Shown here: positions 26,935 through 35,432 of the stretch, piece by piece
Numbering within the stretch: the stretch's first letter is position 1
How the letters are laid out: every line of letters starts with the position of its first letter
Origin: JAUILH01 sp965230535
GTDB taxonomy: Bacteria; Bacteroidota; Bacteroidia; Flavobacteriales_D; JAUILH01
Reading direction: 5' to 3'
DNA: 64,000 bases
Assembly (NCBI GenBank): GCA_965230535.1
Contig: OZ246009.1
Location: 1,488,001 to 1,552,000 of the forward strand
The notes under the pieces: generated by a model
Seen by the model: the letters and a program-made list of their open reading frames with translations, nothing else
Told to the model about the DNA's origin: nothing
Database searches by the model: none
Program-made: the position numbers and the translations under genes

Positions 26935-27551
26935 AGAACCAAGTTGATATCACCTAAACCTTCTCTCAGAACTTCCGGTTCGCCGCCAGTATAATCAATG
27001 ACTGTAGACCCTTCATTACGGCCATATCCACCATCGATGATGGCATCAACTTTTCCTTCCCAGTTTTGATAAATGGCATAAGGGTCTGTTGTATACTCAA
27101 TGATTTCATCATCATCGTGAACGGAGGTTCCCACAAGAGGATGACCAGTATACTCAATTAAATCCAGCGTGATTTGATTGTCCGGAATTCTAATTCCCAC
27201 AGTTTTTTTTGATTGACCAAATAGTTTAGGGATTTTGTTACTGGCATTCAGAATAAAGGTAAATGGTCCCGGTAAAGATCTGTTCATGGCTTTGAACGTG
27301 GGACGGTCTACTTGTTTGGTGTAGTCAGACAGTGTGCTTAAACTCGAACAGAGCAGGGAAAAATTGATCTTATTCGATTTTAAACCTTTGAGCTTAACCA
27401 GGTTCTTAATTGCCTTCGGAGAACTCAGACTACAGCCCATACTGTAGACAGTATCTGTTGGGAATATCACAATACCACCGGCATTGAGGACATTCCCAAC
27501 TTCCCTGATTTTTCTGGAATCGATATTATCCGGATTGATTTCTATAAACAT
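26931..27551 (-). CDS. Sua5/YciO/YrdC family protein (threonylcarbamoyl-AMP synthase type)
   Basis: The 206-residue YrdC fold protein binds ATP and carbonate. It either makes threonylcarbamoyl-AMP for the t6A modification of tRNA or belongs to the YciO branch. The N-terminal block GGIVIFPTDTVYSMGCSL (about 29-46) and the KTVGIRIPDN and HPLVGTSVH blocks are present. The usual KR-rich KRP...PL segment is KGLKSNKINFSLL here, so Pro-Leu is replaced, as in YciO-like members. It is therefore uncertain whether this is the essential TsaC enzyme. Confidence 0.85.
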   Translation of the reverse strand: MFIEINPDNIDSRKIREVGNVLNAGGIVIFPTDTVYSMGCSLSSPKAIKNLVKLKGLKSNKINFSLLCSSLSTLSDYTKQVDRPTFKAMNRSLPGPFTFILNASNKIPKLFGQSKKTVGIRIPDNQITLDLIEYTGHPLVGTSVHDDDEIIEYTTDPYAIYQNWEGKVDAIIDGGYGRNEGSTVIDYTGGEPEVLREGLGDINLVL

Positions 27552-27581
27552 GATCCTTATTTCCGGTTAATACCCGTTTTT

Positions 27582-28238
27582 TTACCCGTTAGCACGCTTA
27601 TAATCAGCTAAAAACTTCTCTAAGCCGATATCTGTCAATGGGTGTTTCAACAGTGCTGTAATGGCACTCAATGGTCCCGTCATAACATCAGCACCAATTT
27701 TAGCGCAATCAATAATATGCATAGGATGTCTTACAGAGGCAGCCAAAATTTCCGTGTCGAAAGTATAGTTGTCATATACAGTTCTGATTTCGTCGATAAG
27801 ATTTAAACCATCTGTTGAGATGTCATCCAATCTTCCGATAAAAGGAGATACGTAAGTTGCACCTGCTTTGGCTGCTAATAAAGCTTGTCCAACGGAGAAA
27901 ATAAGTGTACAATTTGTTCTAATGCCTTTATCAGAGAAATACTTAATGGCCTTAACACCATCTTTGATCATAGGAACTTTTACAACAATATTGTCATGAA
28001 GTTTAGCCAGTTTCTCTCCTTCCTGAATCATGCCTTCGTAATCTGTTGAGATCACTTCCGCACTAACGTCTCCATCAACGATACTACAAATTTCAACGTA
28101 GTGGTTTAGGATATTTTCTTCTCCCGAAATCCCTTCTTTAGCCATAAGAGATGGGTTGGTGGTAACACCGTCAAGAATTCCCATGTCCTGGGCTTCTCTG
28201 ATTTGATCTAGGTTTGCTGTATCAATAAAAAACTTCAT
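27582..28238 (-). CDS. tal: small transaldolase (FSA/TalC-like)
   Basis: The 218-residue enzyme is a class I aldolase of the short transaldolase family, acting in the non-oxidative pentose phosphate pathway. MKFFIDTANLDQIREA is the family start, and GVTTNPSL follows. The Schiff-base Lys is Lys87 in NIVVKVPM. Glu61 (SAEVIST) and Phe133 (SPFIGRLDD) occupy the positions that are Gln and Tyr in E. coli fructose-6-phosphate aldolase, which predicts transaldolase rather than aldolase activity. A longer frame from 28292 is unlikely because the promoter element lies inside it. Confidence 0.93.
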   Translation of the reverse strand: MKFFIDTANLDQIREAQDMGILDGVTTNPSLMAKEGISGEENILNHYVEICSIVDGDVSAEVISTDYEGMIQEGEKLAKLHDNIVVKVPMIKDGVKAIKYFSDKGIRTNCTLIFSVGQALLAAKAGATYVSPFIGRLDDISTDGLNLIDEIRTVYDNYTFDTEILAASVRHPMHIIDCAKIGADVMTGPLSAITALLKHPLTDIGLEKFLADYKRANG

Positions 28239-28261
28239 GTCAATAGTAATGTTTAAGCCCT

Positions 28262-28269
28262 CAAAAGTA
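28262..28269 (-). promoter_or_regulatory. -7 element (TACTTTTG) for the transaldolase gene
   Basis: Minus-strand TACTTTTG is perfect. The predicted start near 28257 leaves 19 bases to ATG 28238 and excludes the longer start at 28292. Confidence 0.6.
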
Positions 28270-28334
28270 GCTAAGAATCTGAGCTGATTCAAAAAAAGAA
28301 ATCAACAATATGGAAAAGTAATTAGGAGGGAAGT

Positions 28335-31300
28335 TTAATCGACTATTTTCTTTTCTAGCAATTCCACTTTTTGAGCATTATTAACCGCAATCAATACGTA
28401 ATTGGCCAGTGTTTCGAGAAGATCAAGATGATATGAAGTATAAGCGTTCTTTTGGTAGCACTGAACGGTAATTACGCCAAATATTTCATCGTTCGACATC
28501 ATTGGATGGAACATAAGTGACTCTGGTAAATGCCCACGCACTACATGAATCTCATCTACATATTTGCCAAATTCCAAGGTGTTATGGTTAATGAAAATGG
28601 ATTTCTTGTTCTGAATACACCAAACCGAGTAGTTGTTTTTGTTATCCATACTAACTCTGGTTTCGGGCATCTTTTCTCCCTTGTTGTAGCCGTATTTGTA
28701 GACTACCTCATTGGATGTTTTATCAATCAATCTGATGCTCAGAATATCAGCTTTCATTAAGCTGTTGATGTTTTTACTGACTTCTTCAACCACAGGTTCC
28801 AACTCAAAACTGGCAATGAGTTTTTGTCCCAATTGATTGATCAATTTTGTATTGGTTTGATGTTCTATAAGATCCTTCGTTCTGGATTTTACAAGTTTTT
28901 CAGAATCGTAATAAAGGCGTGCATTCTGAATAGCAATACAGGTATAATTGGCCACATGTCGGAGTAAGCTTATGTGGTAATTATTATATGCGTATTGATT
29001 AAAGCTTTGTACTGAAATAACACCAATTTGATTGTCCTCGATAGTCAAAGGAAGATACATCAATGAGTTTGGTAGTTTCCCGGCTTTAGCAGATTTGTTT
29101 TGTGAGGTGAATGATAAGATATCTTTATTGTAGTCTCCAATCAAAATCTCTTTTTGCTCGTTGAAGCAAATGCTGGCTAACCTTCCTTCTTCATTTAAAT
29201 CAAATTCCACACCTTCAATCACTTCATCGTTTTCCATCAATCCAGGAAAGGTGAGGACCCCCTTATCTTCATTATGGATTCCAATTCCCATACTGTGTAC
29301 CTCCATGATGGTGCCCAACTCGCGATATACCAGTTTAATGATGTTGTTGACTTCAAGTTGAGACGTAATTTTCTTCCCAAGTTCGTTCAACATGTTGGTG
29401 TTTCGTTGCTTATGAGACATTTCGGATACATTCATCTGTATAATGTCTCTTTGCTTCTTGATTTGAACAGTACGCTCTTTAACCTTGTTTTCCATCTCCT
29501 CATAGCTTCTGGCATTGTTGAGGGCGATTACGGTATAAGAGGCAAGTGTTTGCAAAATCTCCAGATGATACTCCGTATAGGCATTTTTCTTGGAGCTTTG
29601 AACGGATACCACACCCAGCACTTCATCATTGTGAATCAGAGGTTGAAACAAAAGGGAGTGGGGCATGTCTCCATCAACTACATGAATTTCATCCACATAC
29701 CTGGAGTATTCGGCCATGTTGTCGTTGATCAGAATAGGTTGTTTGTTCTCAATACACCAAACCGAGTAGTTGTTTTTTTGAGACATAGGAACTTCTATTT
29801 CCTCTTGTCTTTCGTCGTCTTCGAAATCATATTTGTAATTAACAATCTCTCTTTCTTTATCATAGATTCGAATCCCAAAACAATTGGCATCCATCATTTT
29901 TTGAACGTTTTCATGCAGGGCCAGAAAAACGTCATCTAAATCAAGATTAGAAATTAACTGCTGACCAATCAGGTTGATTACTTTGGTATCGTTAATTCTT
30001 TGTTCGAGACGTTCATTTTGTTCTGATACAAACTTGGTATTTTCCTGAAGCTCACTTTCCAAATTCCCTAAATACAGTGCATTGTTTACTCCAATGGAAG
30101 CAAAAACAGAGAGGTTCTTAAATATACTGATGTGCTCCTCTGTGTAAGCATGTTTGTTGAGACTTTGAACTGTAATGGCCCCAATCAACTGATCTCTGTA
30201 TTCAAGAGGAGCGTAGATAATAGACTCAGGTTGGTCGCCATATCGCAGCTCTCTTTTTTCCTCCAGGTAGTTTTGGTATTCACTCTCATGATCGTTGATA
30301 ATCACCATTTCCCTGTTTCTGATGGTCCAGGTAGCAAGCGTATCCAGTTCCTCATCAACATTGATAATGGCTTGTGGAATTGGGAGTCCATTTTCAATGG
30401 CATAAGTAGTCGTAAGAGTTCTTTTCTCCTTGTCGTAAAGGAAAATGATCAATACATAGGCATCCATGAGACGGTTTAACTTCTCATAGATGGTGTCAAA
30501 AATTTTGGTGATATCCAGTGAAGAGGTGAGGTCTGATCCAATCTCACTTAATGTGTCCAGACCTTTGAAATAAGCCTTTCTTTCTTTTTTATGCTCTATT
30601 TCGTTGCTCTTAACGTTCTGTTGAATTTTGTCAAGATAATAAGCGCTATGTAGTCTATGGTAAGCTTTGTAGTGAACCGCAAAGTTGGGAAGATCGTTTT
30701 TAGCTTCATACAGTTTTGACAGTTCCAAATGTGCTTTAAACTCTACATTCTGAACTTTATATTCATGCGAAATATCCAAACTAGCCTCATATAATTCTTT
30801 GGCTTGTTCAGTTTTGTTTTGCCCTGCCAGTAAATCCCCTAAATGAAGAAGCGTTAATGCTTCTCCTGCCTTAAACTTGATTTTTCTTCTCAGGTTTAAA
30901 CACTTCTCATAAAACTGCTTGGCTTCATCTGGTTTGTCCATTTTGACATAAGTGTCTGCCAAACCTTGAAAACAATAACTTTTAACCAGTAGATCATTTC
31001 TGTCACTGGCCAGATCAAGAGATTTCTTTCTGAAGTAAATGGACTTTTCAAAATCATTTAAATCGAGATAGACTTGTGCCAAAGCATCCCATACTCTGGG
31101 AAATACAAGTTGATTGTCTGTTTTCTCACAAATCTCCAGGCACTCATTCAAATACTTTAAACTTTGCTCATGTTTGCCAATACTCAGATATGAGGTGCCA
31201 ATGCCATTTAGAGCAGTGGCCATGCCATGTAAATCCTGATAGCTTTGAGCAATGTCATAAGCCTCTTTGCAATGATGCAGGTGCTGACTGTAATCTCCCT

Positions 31301-31628
31301 GGTAAATAAAAACTACGGCGATAAGATAAATTGCTTCAACCAGTAGCTCGTGTTCGCCAAGTAGTTCTAATTTTTCCTGTGCTTCCAGAAGGGTGGTGTG
31401 GGCTTCAGTGGTTCTGCTCGACCAGACCAATGCTGCTCCAAGGGCACAAAGTAAATAGGCTTCTCCTTTTTTGTAACCAATTTCTTTTGCCTTAAGTAGT
31501 GCAGAATTTGCTATTTCTTCAGACTTTTTTGGGTCGGTTCTGGCTAAATCCCATGATTCCTGAAACTGATTGTCGATTTCCTGAATTAAGTCAATATGAA
31601 TGTTTGTTGGTTCTGCCACGGTGAACAC
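28335..31628 (-). CDS. TPR and four-GAF-domain sensor-like protein without an output domain
   Basis: This is a 1097-residue cytoplasmic protein. Residues about 15-335 are TPR repeats (ATALNGIGTSYLSIGKHEQS and similar). Four GAF domains follow, starting near residues 357, 554, 748 and 931, joined by coiled-coil linkers (ENKVKERTVQIKKQRDIIQ, EKLVKSRTKDLIEHQ). GAF 2 and GAF 4 share NNYSVWCI and YVDEIHVV. The protein ends just after GAF 4. No kinase, cyclase, SpoIIE or DNA-binding domain is present in it or next to it. There is no ATG start: GTG at 31628 gives the longest frame and GTG at 31619 is an alternative. Ligands are unknown. Confidence 0.87.
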   Translation of the reverse strand: MFTVAEPTNIHIDLIQEIDNQFQESWDLARTDPKKSEEIANSALLKAKEIGYKKGEAYLLCALGAALVWSSRTTEAHTTLLEAQEKLELLGEHELLVEAIYLIAVVFIYQGDYSQHLHHCKEAYDIAQSYQDLHGMATALNGIGTSYLSIGKHEQSLKYLNECLEICEKTDNQLVFPRVWDALAQVYLDLNDFEKSIYFRKKSLDLASDRNDLLVKSYCFQGLADTYVKMDKPDEAKQFYEKCLNLRRKIKFKAGEALTLLHLGDLLAGQNKTEQAKELYEASLDISHEYKVQNVEFKAHLELSKLYEAKNDLPNFAVHYKAYHRLHSAYYLDKIQQNVKSNEIEHKKERKAYFKGLDTLSEIGSDLTSSLDITKIFDTIYEKLNRLMDAYVLIIFLYDKEKRTLTTTYAIENGLPIPQAIINVDEELDTLATWTIRNREMVIINDHESEYQNYLEEKRELRYGDQPESIIYAPLEYRDQLIGAITVQSLNKHAYTEEHISIFKNLSVFASIGVNNALYLGNLESELQENTKFVSEQNERLEQRINDTKVINLIGQQLISNLDLDDVFLALHENVQKMMDANCFGIRIYDKEREIVNYKYDFEDDERQEEIEVPMSQKNNYSVWCIENKQPILINDNMAEYSRYVDEIHVVDGDMPHSLLFQPLIHNDEVLGVVSVQSSKKNAYTEYHLEILQTLASYTVIALNNARSYEEMENKVKERTVQIKKQRDIIQMNVSEMSHKQRNTNMLNELGKKITSQLEVNNIIKLVYRELGTIMEVHSMGIGIHNEDKGVLTFPGLMENDEVIEGVEFDLNEEGRLASICFNEQKEILIGDYNKDILSFTSQNKSAKAGKLPNSLMYLPLTIEDNQIGVISVQSFNQYAYNNYHISLLRHVANYTCIAIQNARLYYDSEKLVKSRTKDLIEHQTNTKLINQLGQKLIASFELEPVVEEVSKNINSLMKADILSIRLIDKTSNEVVYKYGYNKGEKMPETRVSMDNKNNYSVWCIQNKKSIFINHNTLEFGKYVDEIHVVRGHLPESLMFHPMMSNDEIFGVITVQCYQKNAYTSYHLDLLETLANYVLIAVNNAQKVELLEKKIVD

Positions 31629-31649
31629 AAAATACGAAATAAAAAGAGA

Positions 31650-31679
31650 AAGAAATTAGATTAAAAAAAGAAAAAAGGT
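31650..31679 (-). terminator. T-rich 3' end of the SRP RNA gene
   Basis: Directly after the terminal helix the minus strand reads CACC and then two long T runs (CACCTTTTTTCTTTTTTT). The RNA's own closed helix can serve as the terminator stem. Confidence 0.55.
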
Positions 31680-31776
31680 GGGCAAGCTACTCATATCGCA
31701 CCGCTACAACCGTTTACCCTTGCTCTGTTCCCAGCCTGGGGGAGTTCAACAGGAGCTGGTCGTATAAGACTTGCCC
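31680..31776 (-). ncRNA. ffs: signal recognition particle RNA (4.5S, small bacterial type)
   Basis: The minus-strand RNA of about 97 bases binds Ffh and targets nascent membrane proteins. The ends GGGCAAG (31776-31770) and CUUGCCC (31686-31680) form the terminal helix. The conserved region reads CUCCUGUUGAACUCCCCC, then CAGG, a CUG-GGAA-CAG tip hairpin, then AGCAAGG, and later GCGGUGCGAUAUG. This is the SRP domain IV layout with a GGAA tetraloop and the CAGG/AGCA internal loops. A perfect TACTTTTG element sits five bases before the first helix base, and a T-rich tract follows the 3' end. Confidence 0.9.
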
Positions 31777-31780
31777 AGCG

Positions 31781-31788
31781 CAAAAGTA
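31781..31788 (-). promoter_or_regulatory. -7 element (TACTTTTG) of the SRP RNA gene
   Basis: A perfect TAnnTTTG followed by CGCT and then the first G of the RNA's terminal helix. Because the RNA end is set by structure, this site calibrates the spacing between the element and +1 in this organism: four bases between them. Confidence 0.7.
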
Positions 31789-31857
31789 GTCTTTTTTTGT
31801 GATTGGAATAACTTTTATTGATTAAAAATTATCGGGATAAATAAGCATGGTTTTTCA

Positions 31858-33579
31858 CTAGAATACTTTATAGACAGGCAGGCGGTTATGACTCGATTCA
31901 TAATTGTCTGATTGAGTGTATAAAAAGTATAACTGAGCCCATGCACTTTTGGCAAATTCAGGATCGTTTTTCTTTTTTTCTTCGAAAGTGGATTTAAGCT
32001 CGGGGTTTTCTTTGAGCATGTTCACTGCTTTATCTTCGAATACATAGGGCGAGAACCATTCTTTTTGCATGAGTATTTCATCAAAGAAATTCCAGTTGAA
32101 ATAACTGTCAACACACCTGGCATCCAGAGTTTCTATTACAAAACGTTTGGCATCTCCTTTTGGATATACGAGCACGTCTCCGGCATAGAGTTTCACTCTC
32201 ACATTTTTAGATTCTAGCTCAACGTTCTTATGAAGGTAGTGTCCCTCATAAGGTTTGGGACTTGTTTCGTAGTTTACGATATAATCAGCTCTCACATAGG
32301 CGTAGTCATCTTTTTCCAGTTTATGCATCTCAACTTTGTTGAGTTCTAGTCTTTGTATGACTTCCTTCCATGCCTGTGGTACGATATAGTATTTAGGGAT
32401 TTCAATGACCTGAGAGGCTTGATACGTGTTGTAATACGGAATGTATTTTTCATATGAGGCATCTCTGTCATAATACAACCTTTGCTGACCGGTAACCTCA
32501 CTGGTTTTGTACTTAGCTGTGTAGCCTTTAAACAAAATTGAGTCGTACACAGTTGTATCCAATTCGTAGTTGATAGGATGCACTTTTGTGGCTGCTTCAC
32601 TCATGTAGCGAGCTTTGTCCCTTTTGGCAATCAGTTCTTTTGAGTTTGAGCTCATGAATGTTCCGAGAATTTGGAGAAATTCATAAGTGGCTTCAACCCT
32701 TTCTTTATAAGGTTTCAGCATATGCGCTTCAGTTACATAGCCGATACAATTGAACTGAGCAGCATAGCCTGTAGAATATCTGGGTGTTTCAAGATAATCC
32801 TGAATACCCTCATCCGGTGTCTTTCCAATGCCATGCATGTAAGGGACCATGTCATAACCACTCTTCGACATGTTTTTGTACAAAACAGGGGTCATTTCTT
32901 CTTTAACATATTTTCCCAGGTGCCCTAATTTGTCTGTTTGAGTGGTAATGAGCGTCATCACATGTTGATAGTCGGCACCATTACTGGTATGTGTGTCCAC
33001 AAAAACATTGGGATCCCATTGTCTGAATATTTCCACGAAAGAAAAGGCATTTTTTGAGTCCATTTTGATGAAATCCCTGTTCAAATCAAGGTTTCGTGCA
33101 TTTCCTCTGAAACCGTATTCATCCGGACCATTTTGATTGGCTCTGCTGCAACAAGATCTGTTTGTACCACCTCCAATATTGTACATAGGGATGATGACCA
33201 GTGTAAGCTTGTCCGGAATTTTACCTTCTCTTAACCATGTTCTGGCCATTTTAACACATGCGTCTACTCCACAAGGTTCTCCAGGGTGAATGGCATTGTT
33301 GATGAGTAGTACGGTTTCCTTTGTTCGGTCAATCGAATCGGGTGAAAACTGGCCATTTTTGTTGATGACAAAGGTGTGAAGGTGTCGGCCACAATCCACT
33401 TCTCCCGCATTGAGTAGCTTACATTGTCCGGGGAATTCCTTTTCTAAACGCATATATTTTAGAATTAATTCTTTATGCGTAAAGGTCCGGTTGTCCTGAT
33501 AAATATCTTCAAGGGTTTGTGCATTTGAAGAGAACACGAAAAGCCCCAAAAATGAGAGAAAGATCCACGATTTCAACAT
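31858..33579 (-). CDS. M14 family zinc carboxypeptidase-like peptidase, secreted
   Basis: The 573-residue exported protein has a signal peptide (MLKSWIFLSFLGLFVFSSNAQ). The M14 domain (about 30-330) carries the zinc ligands in AIHPGEPCGVDA (HxxE) and DTHTSNGADYQH, and the catalytic Glu is likely in YVTEAHML. A C-terminal region of about 240 residues has no obvious family signature, and there is no T9SS sorting domain. It probably trims peptides in the periplasm or at the surface. The gene begins in a 21-base gap after comB but carries its own perfect promoter element. Confidence 0.88.
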   Translation of the reverse strand: MLKSWIFLSFLGLFVFSSNAQTLEDIYQDNRTFTHKELILKYMRLEKEFPGQCKLLNAGEVDCGRHLHTFVINKNGQFSPDSIDRTKETVLLINNAIHPGEPCGVDACVKMARTWLREGKIPDKLTLVIIPMYNIGGGTNRSCCSRANQNGPDEYGFRGNARNLDLNRDFIKMDSKNAFSFVEIFRQWDPNVFVDTHTSNGADYQHVMTLITTQTDKLGHLGKYVKEEMTPVLYKNMSKSGYDMVPYMHGIGKTPDEGIQDYLETPRYSTGYAAQFNCIGYVTEAHMLKPYKERVEATYEFLQILGTFMSSNSKELIAKRDKARYMSEAATKVHPINYELDTTVYDSILFKGYTAKYKTSEVTGQQRLYYDRDASYEKYIPYYNTYQASQVIEIPKYYIVPQAWKEVIQRLELNKVEMHKLEKDDYAYVRADYIVNYETSPKPYEGHYLHKNVELESKNVRVKLYAGDVLVYPKGDAKRFVIETLDARCVDSYFNWNFFDEILMQKEWFSPYVFEDKAVNMLKENPELKSTFEEKKKNDPEFAKSAWAQLYFLYTQSDNYESSHNRLPVYKVF

Positions 33580-33583
33580 GAAT

Positions 33584-33591
33584 CAAATATA
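33584..33591 (-). promoter_or_regulatory. -7 element (TATATTTG) giving a predicted leaderless mRNA
   Basis: Minus-strand TATATTTG, a perfect match, then ATTC, then ATG at 33579. Confidence 0.65.
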
Positions 33592-33600
33592 AAGAAATCT

Positions 33601-34338
33601 TTAGTCTTGATCCATCAAAATCAATCGGTCTCCCTGCATAATTGGAATGACTTCTGTTTGATTGGGAGTCAGACAAAACTTGATGTCCTCGTTGAGGTTG
33701 AGTTTTTTCAAACGTCTTCTATGGGAAGAAGATTTCAGGTACCCAAAATAATTGTCCCTTGCAGATTGAAACAGGTATTTGGCAGCAATTGAAGAATCTT
33801 CTGTAGACTGAAAGTTCCCTGTAGACAGGAGAGCATCCGCAATGGCACCCGCACAAATGGTGTCTTCCAGGTTGAACTTGTCTTTCCATCCACTGCACAA
33901 ACAAAGGACGTTTCTCTCCTGTTTAATCAACCATTTAGACAATGCTTCTACATTGTTTAAAGAGCCAATAACGACCGTTTTAGCTGATACCTTGGCAATG
34001 TTAATGGCTCTGGTGCCGTTGGTAGTTGATAGTGCAACAGTTTTGCCAATGGTACGCTCAGTCATATAACTAAAAGGGGAGTTGCCGAATGCGAATCCTT
34101 CAACTATTTGTCCATTTCTCTCAGCGGCTGCCAGATATCCTTGTTCCTGTAAATCTTTGGCTTCCTCAATACTGGAAACCGGAATAATCGATTTAACGCC
34201 ATGTTCAAAGGCAGCACAAATGGCACTGGTTGCTCTAAGCACGTCAATCACCACAATGATGTCGTGCGGATCTTTATAAAGTGGAAATTGTTTTGGAGAA
34301 AAACAGACTTCAACGTAAGGTCTTTCTTGTTCTTCCAT
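33601..34338 (-). CDS. comB: 2-phosphosulfolactate phosphatase (ComB family)
   Basis: ComB is a Mg-dependent phosphatase that makes sulfolactate from 2-phosphosulfolactate, known from coenzyme M synthesis in methanogens but widespread in bacteria that lack coenzyme M. The 245 residues carry the family blocks VVIDVLRATSAICAAFEHG (about 28-46), STTNGTRAI (about 103-111) and CSGWKDKFNLEDTICAGAI (about 147-165). Its start codon overlaps the gcvT stop as TAATG, so translation is coupled. No ComA or ComC is nearby, and the physiological substrate here is uncertain. Confidence 0.9.
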   Translation of the reverse strand: MEEQERPYVEVCFSPKQFPLYKDPHDIIVVIDVLRATSAICAAFEHGVKSIIPVSSIEEAKDLQEQGYLAAAERNGQIVEGFAFGNSPFSYMTERTIGKTVALSTTNGTRAINIAKVSAKTVVIGSLNNVEALSKWLIKQERNVLCLCSGWKDKFNLEDTICAGAIADALLSTGNFQSTEDSSIAAKYLFQSARDNYFGYLKSSSHRRRLKKLNLNEDIKFCLTPNQTEVIPIMQGDRLILMDQD

Positions 34339-35420
34339 TAGGCTTTGTAAAATGGAAGTTTAACAATTTTAGCGGCCACTGGTTTGTTTCTTACCATGAT
34401 ACTGATTTCAGTATCGACAGCACTCATTTCTTTTGGTACGTAACCCAATCCAATTCCCTTCTTCATACTTGGCGACATGGTGCCTGAAGTAACTACACCA
34501 ACAATGTTCCCGTCTTTATCCGCAATCTCGTAGTCGTGTCTGGGAATTCCTCTTTCTGTCAATTCAAAGGCCACTAATTTTTTAGAAATACCTGCTTCTT
34601 TTTGAGCTTTAAGTGCGTCAGAATTGATGAAATCTTTAGTGAATTTCGTGATCCAGCCAAGTCCGGCTTCTAATGGAGAAGTGGTGTCATTAATGTCATT
34701 GCCATATAGACAATATCCCATTTCGAGTCTTAAAGTATCTCTTGCCGCTAAACCAATTGGCTTGATTCCGAAATCAGCACCAGCTTCAAGAACTTTGTCC
34801 CAGATTTGCTCTGCTTCACTGTTCTTACAGTAGATCTCAAATCCGCCTGAACCAGTATAACCTGTGGCAGAAATAATGACGTTTTCAATTCCGGCAAAAT
34901 CACCAACCACAAAATTGTAGAAACTGATATCGCCCAAGTTAACGCTGGATAATGACTGCATGGCTTCAACAGCTTTTGGTCCCTGAATAGCCATTAGAGA
35001 AAAATCGTAAGAGATGTTTCTCATCTCAGCATTCATAGAATTGTGAGAAGAAATCCACTCCCAATCCTTTTCAATATTTGAAGCATTGACAACCAATAAG
35101 TATTTGTTCTCTTCAATCATGTAAATGATCAAATCGTCAACAATTCCACCTTTCTCGTTAGGTAAACAGCTATATTGAGCTTTTCCCGGAACCAACTTAG
35201 AAGCGTCATTCGAGCTTACTTTTTGGATGAGATCAAGGGCGTTTTCACCGGTAATCAGGAATTCTCCCATGTGAGAAACATCAAAAATTCCTACATGGTT
35301 TCTTACCGTTTCGTGTTCATCATTTACACCTGAATATTGCACTGGCATATAGTAGCCCGCAAATTCAACCATTTTTGCTCCCAACTCAATGTGCTTACTC
35401 GTTAACGCTGTTTTTTTCAT
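34338..35420 (-). CDS. gcvT: glycine cleavage system aminomethyltransferase (T protein)
   Basis: The 360-residue GcvT releases ammonia from the aminomethyl group carried on the H protein and passes the one-carbon unit to tetrahydrofolate. MVEFAGYYMPVQYS (about 16-29), VGIFDVSHMGE (about 42-52), SATGYTGSGGFEIY (about 181-194) and LAARDTLRLEMGYCLYGND (about 222-240) are family blocks, and Asp96 of E. coli numbering corresponds to the Asp in GIVDDLIIY. Length is normal. GcvH and GcvP are not in the window. It is co-transcribed with comB downstream. Confidence 0.95.
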   Translation of the reverse strand: MKKTALTSKHIELGAKMVEFAGYYMPVQYSGVNDEHETVRNHVGIFDVSHMGEFLITGENALDLIQKVSSNDASKLVPGKAQYSCLPNEKGGIVDDLIIYMIEENKYLLVVNASNIEKDWEWISSHNSMNAEMRNISYDFSLMAIQGPKAVEAMQSLSSVNLGDISFYNFVVGDFAGIENVIISATGYTGSGGFEIYCKNSEAEQIWDKVLEAGADFGIKPIGLAARDTLRLEMGYCLYGNDINDTTSPLEAGLGWITKFTKDFINSDALKAQKEAGISKKLVAFELTERGIPRHDYEIADKDGNIVGVVTSGTMSPSMKKGIGLGYVPKEMSAVDTEISIMVRNKPVAAKIVKLPFYKA

Positions 35421-35432
35421 ATTTCCTTTTGC

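Noticed and set aside
29274..29939. 221-codon plus-strand frame inside the TPR/GAF gene
   Set aside because: It is antisense to conserved GAF sequence, with no domain or promoter, so a chance open frame.
31680..31800. Possible tRNA or riboswitch between the GAF and M14 genes
   Set aside because: The folding and conserved blocks match SRP RNA and no cloverleaf or T-loop sequence is present.
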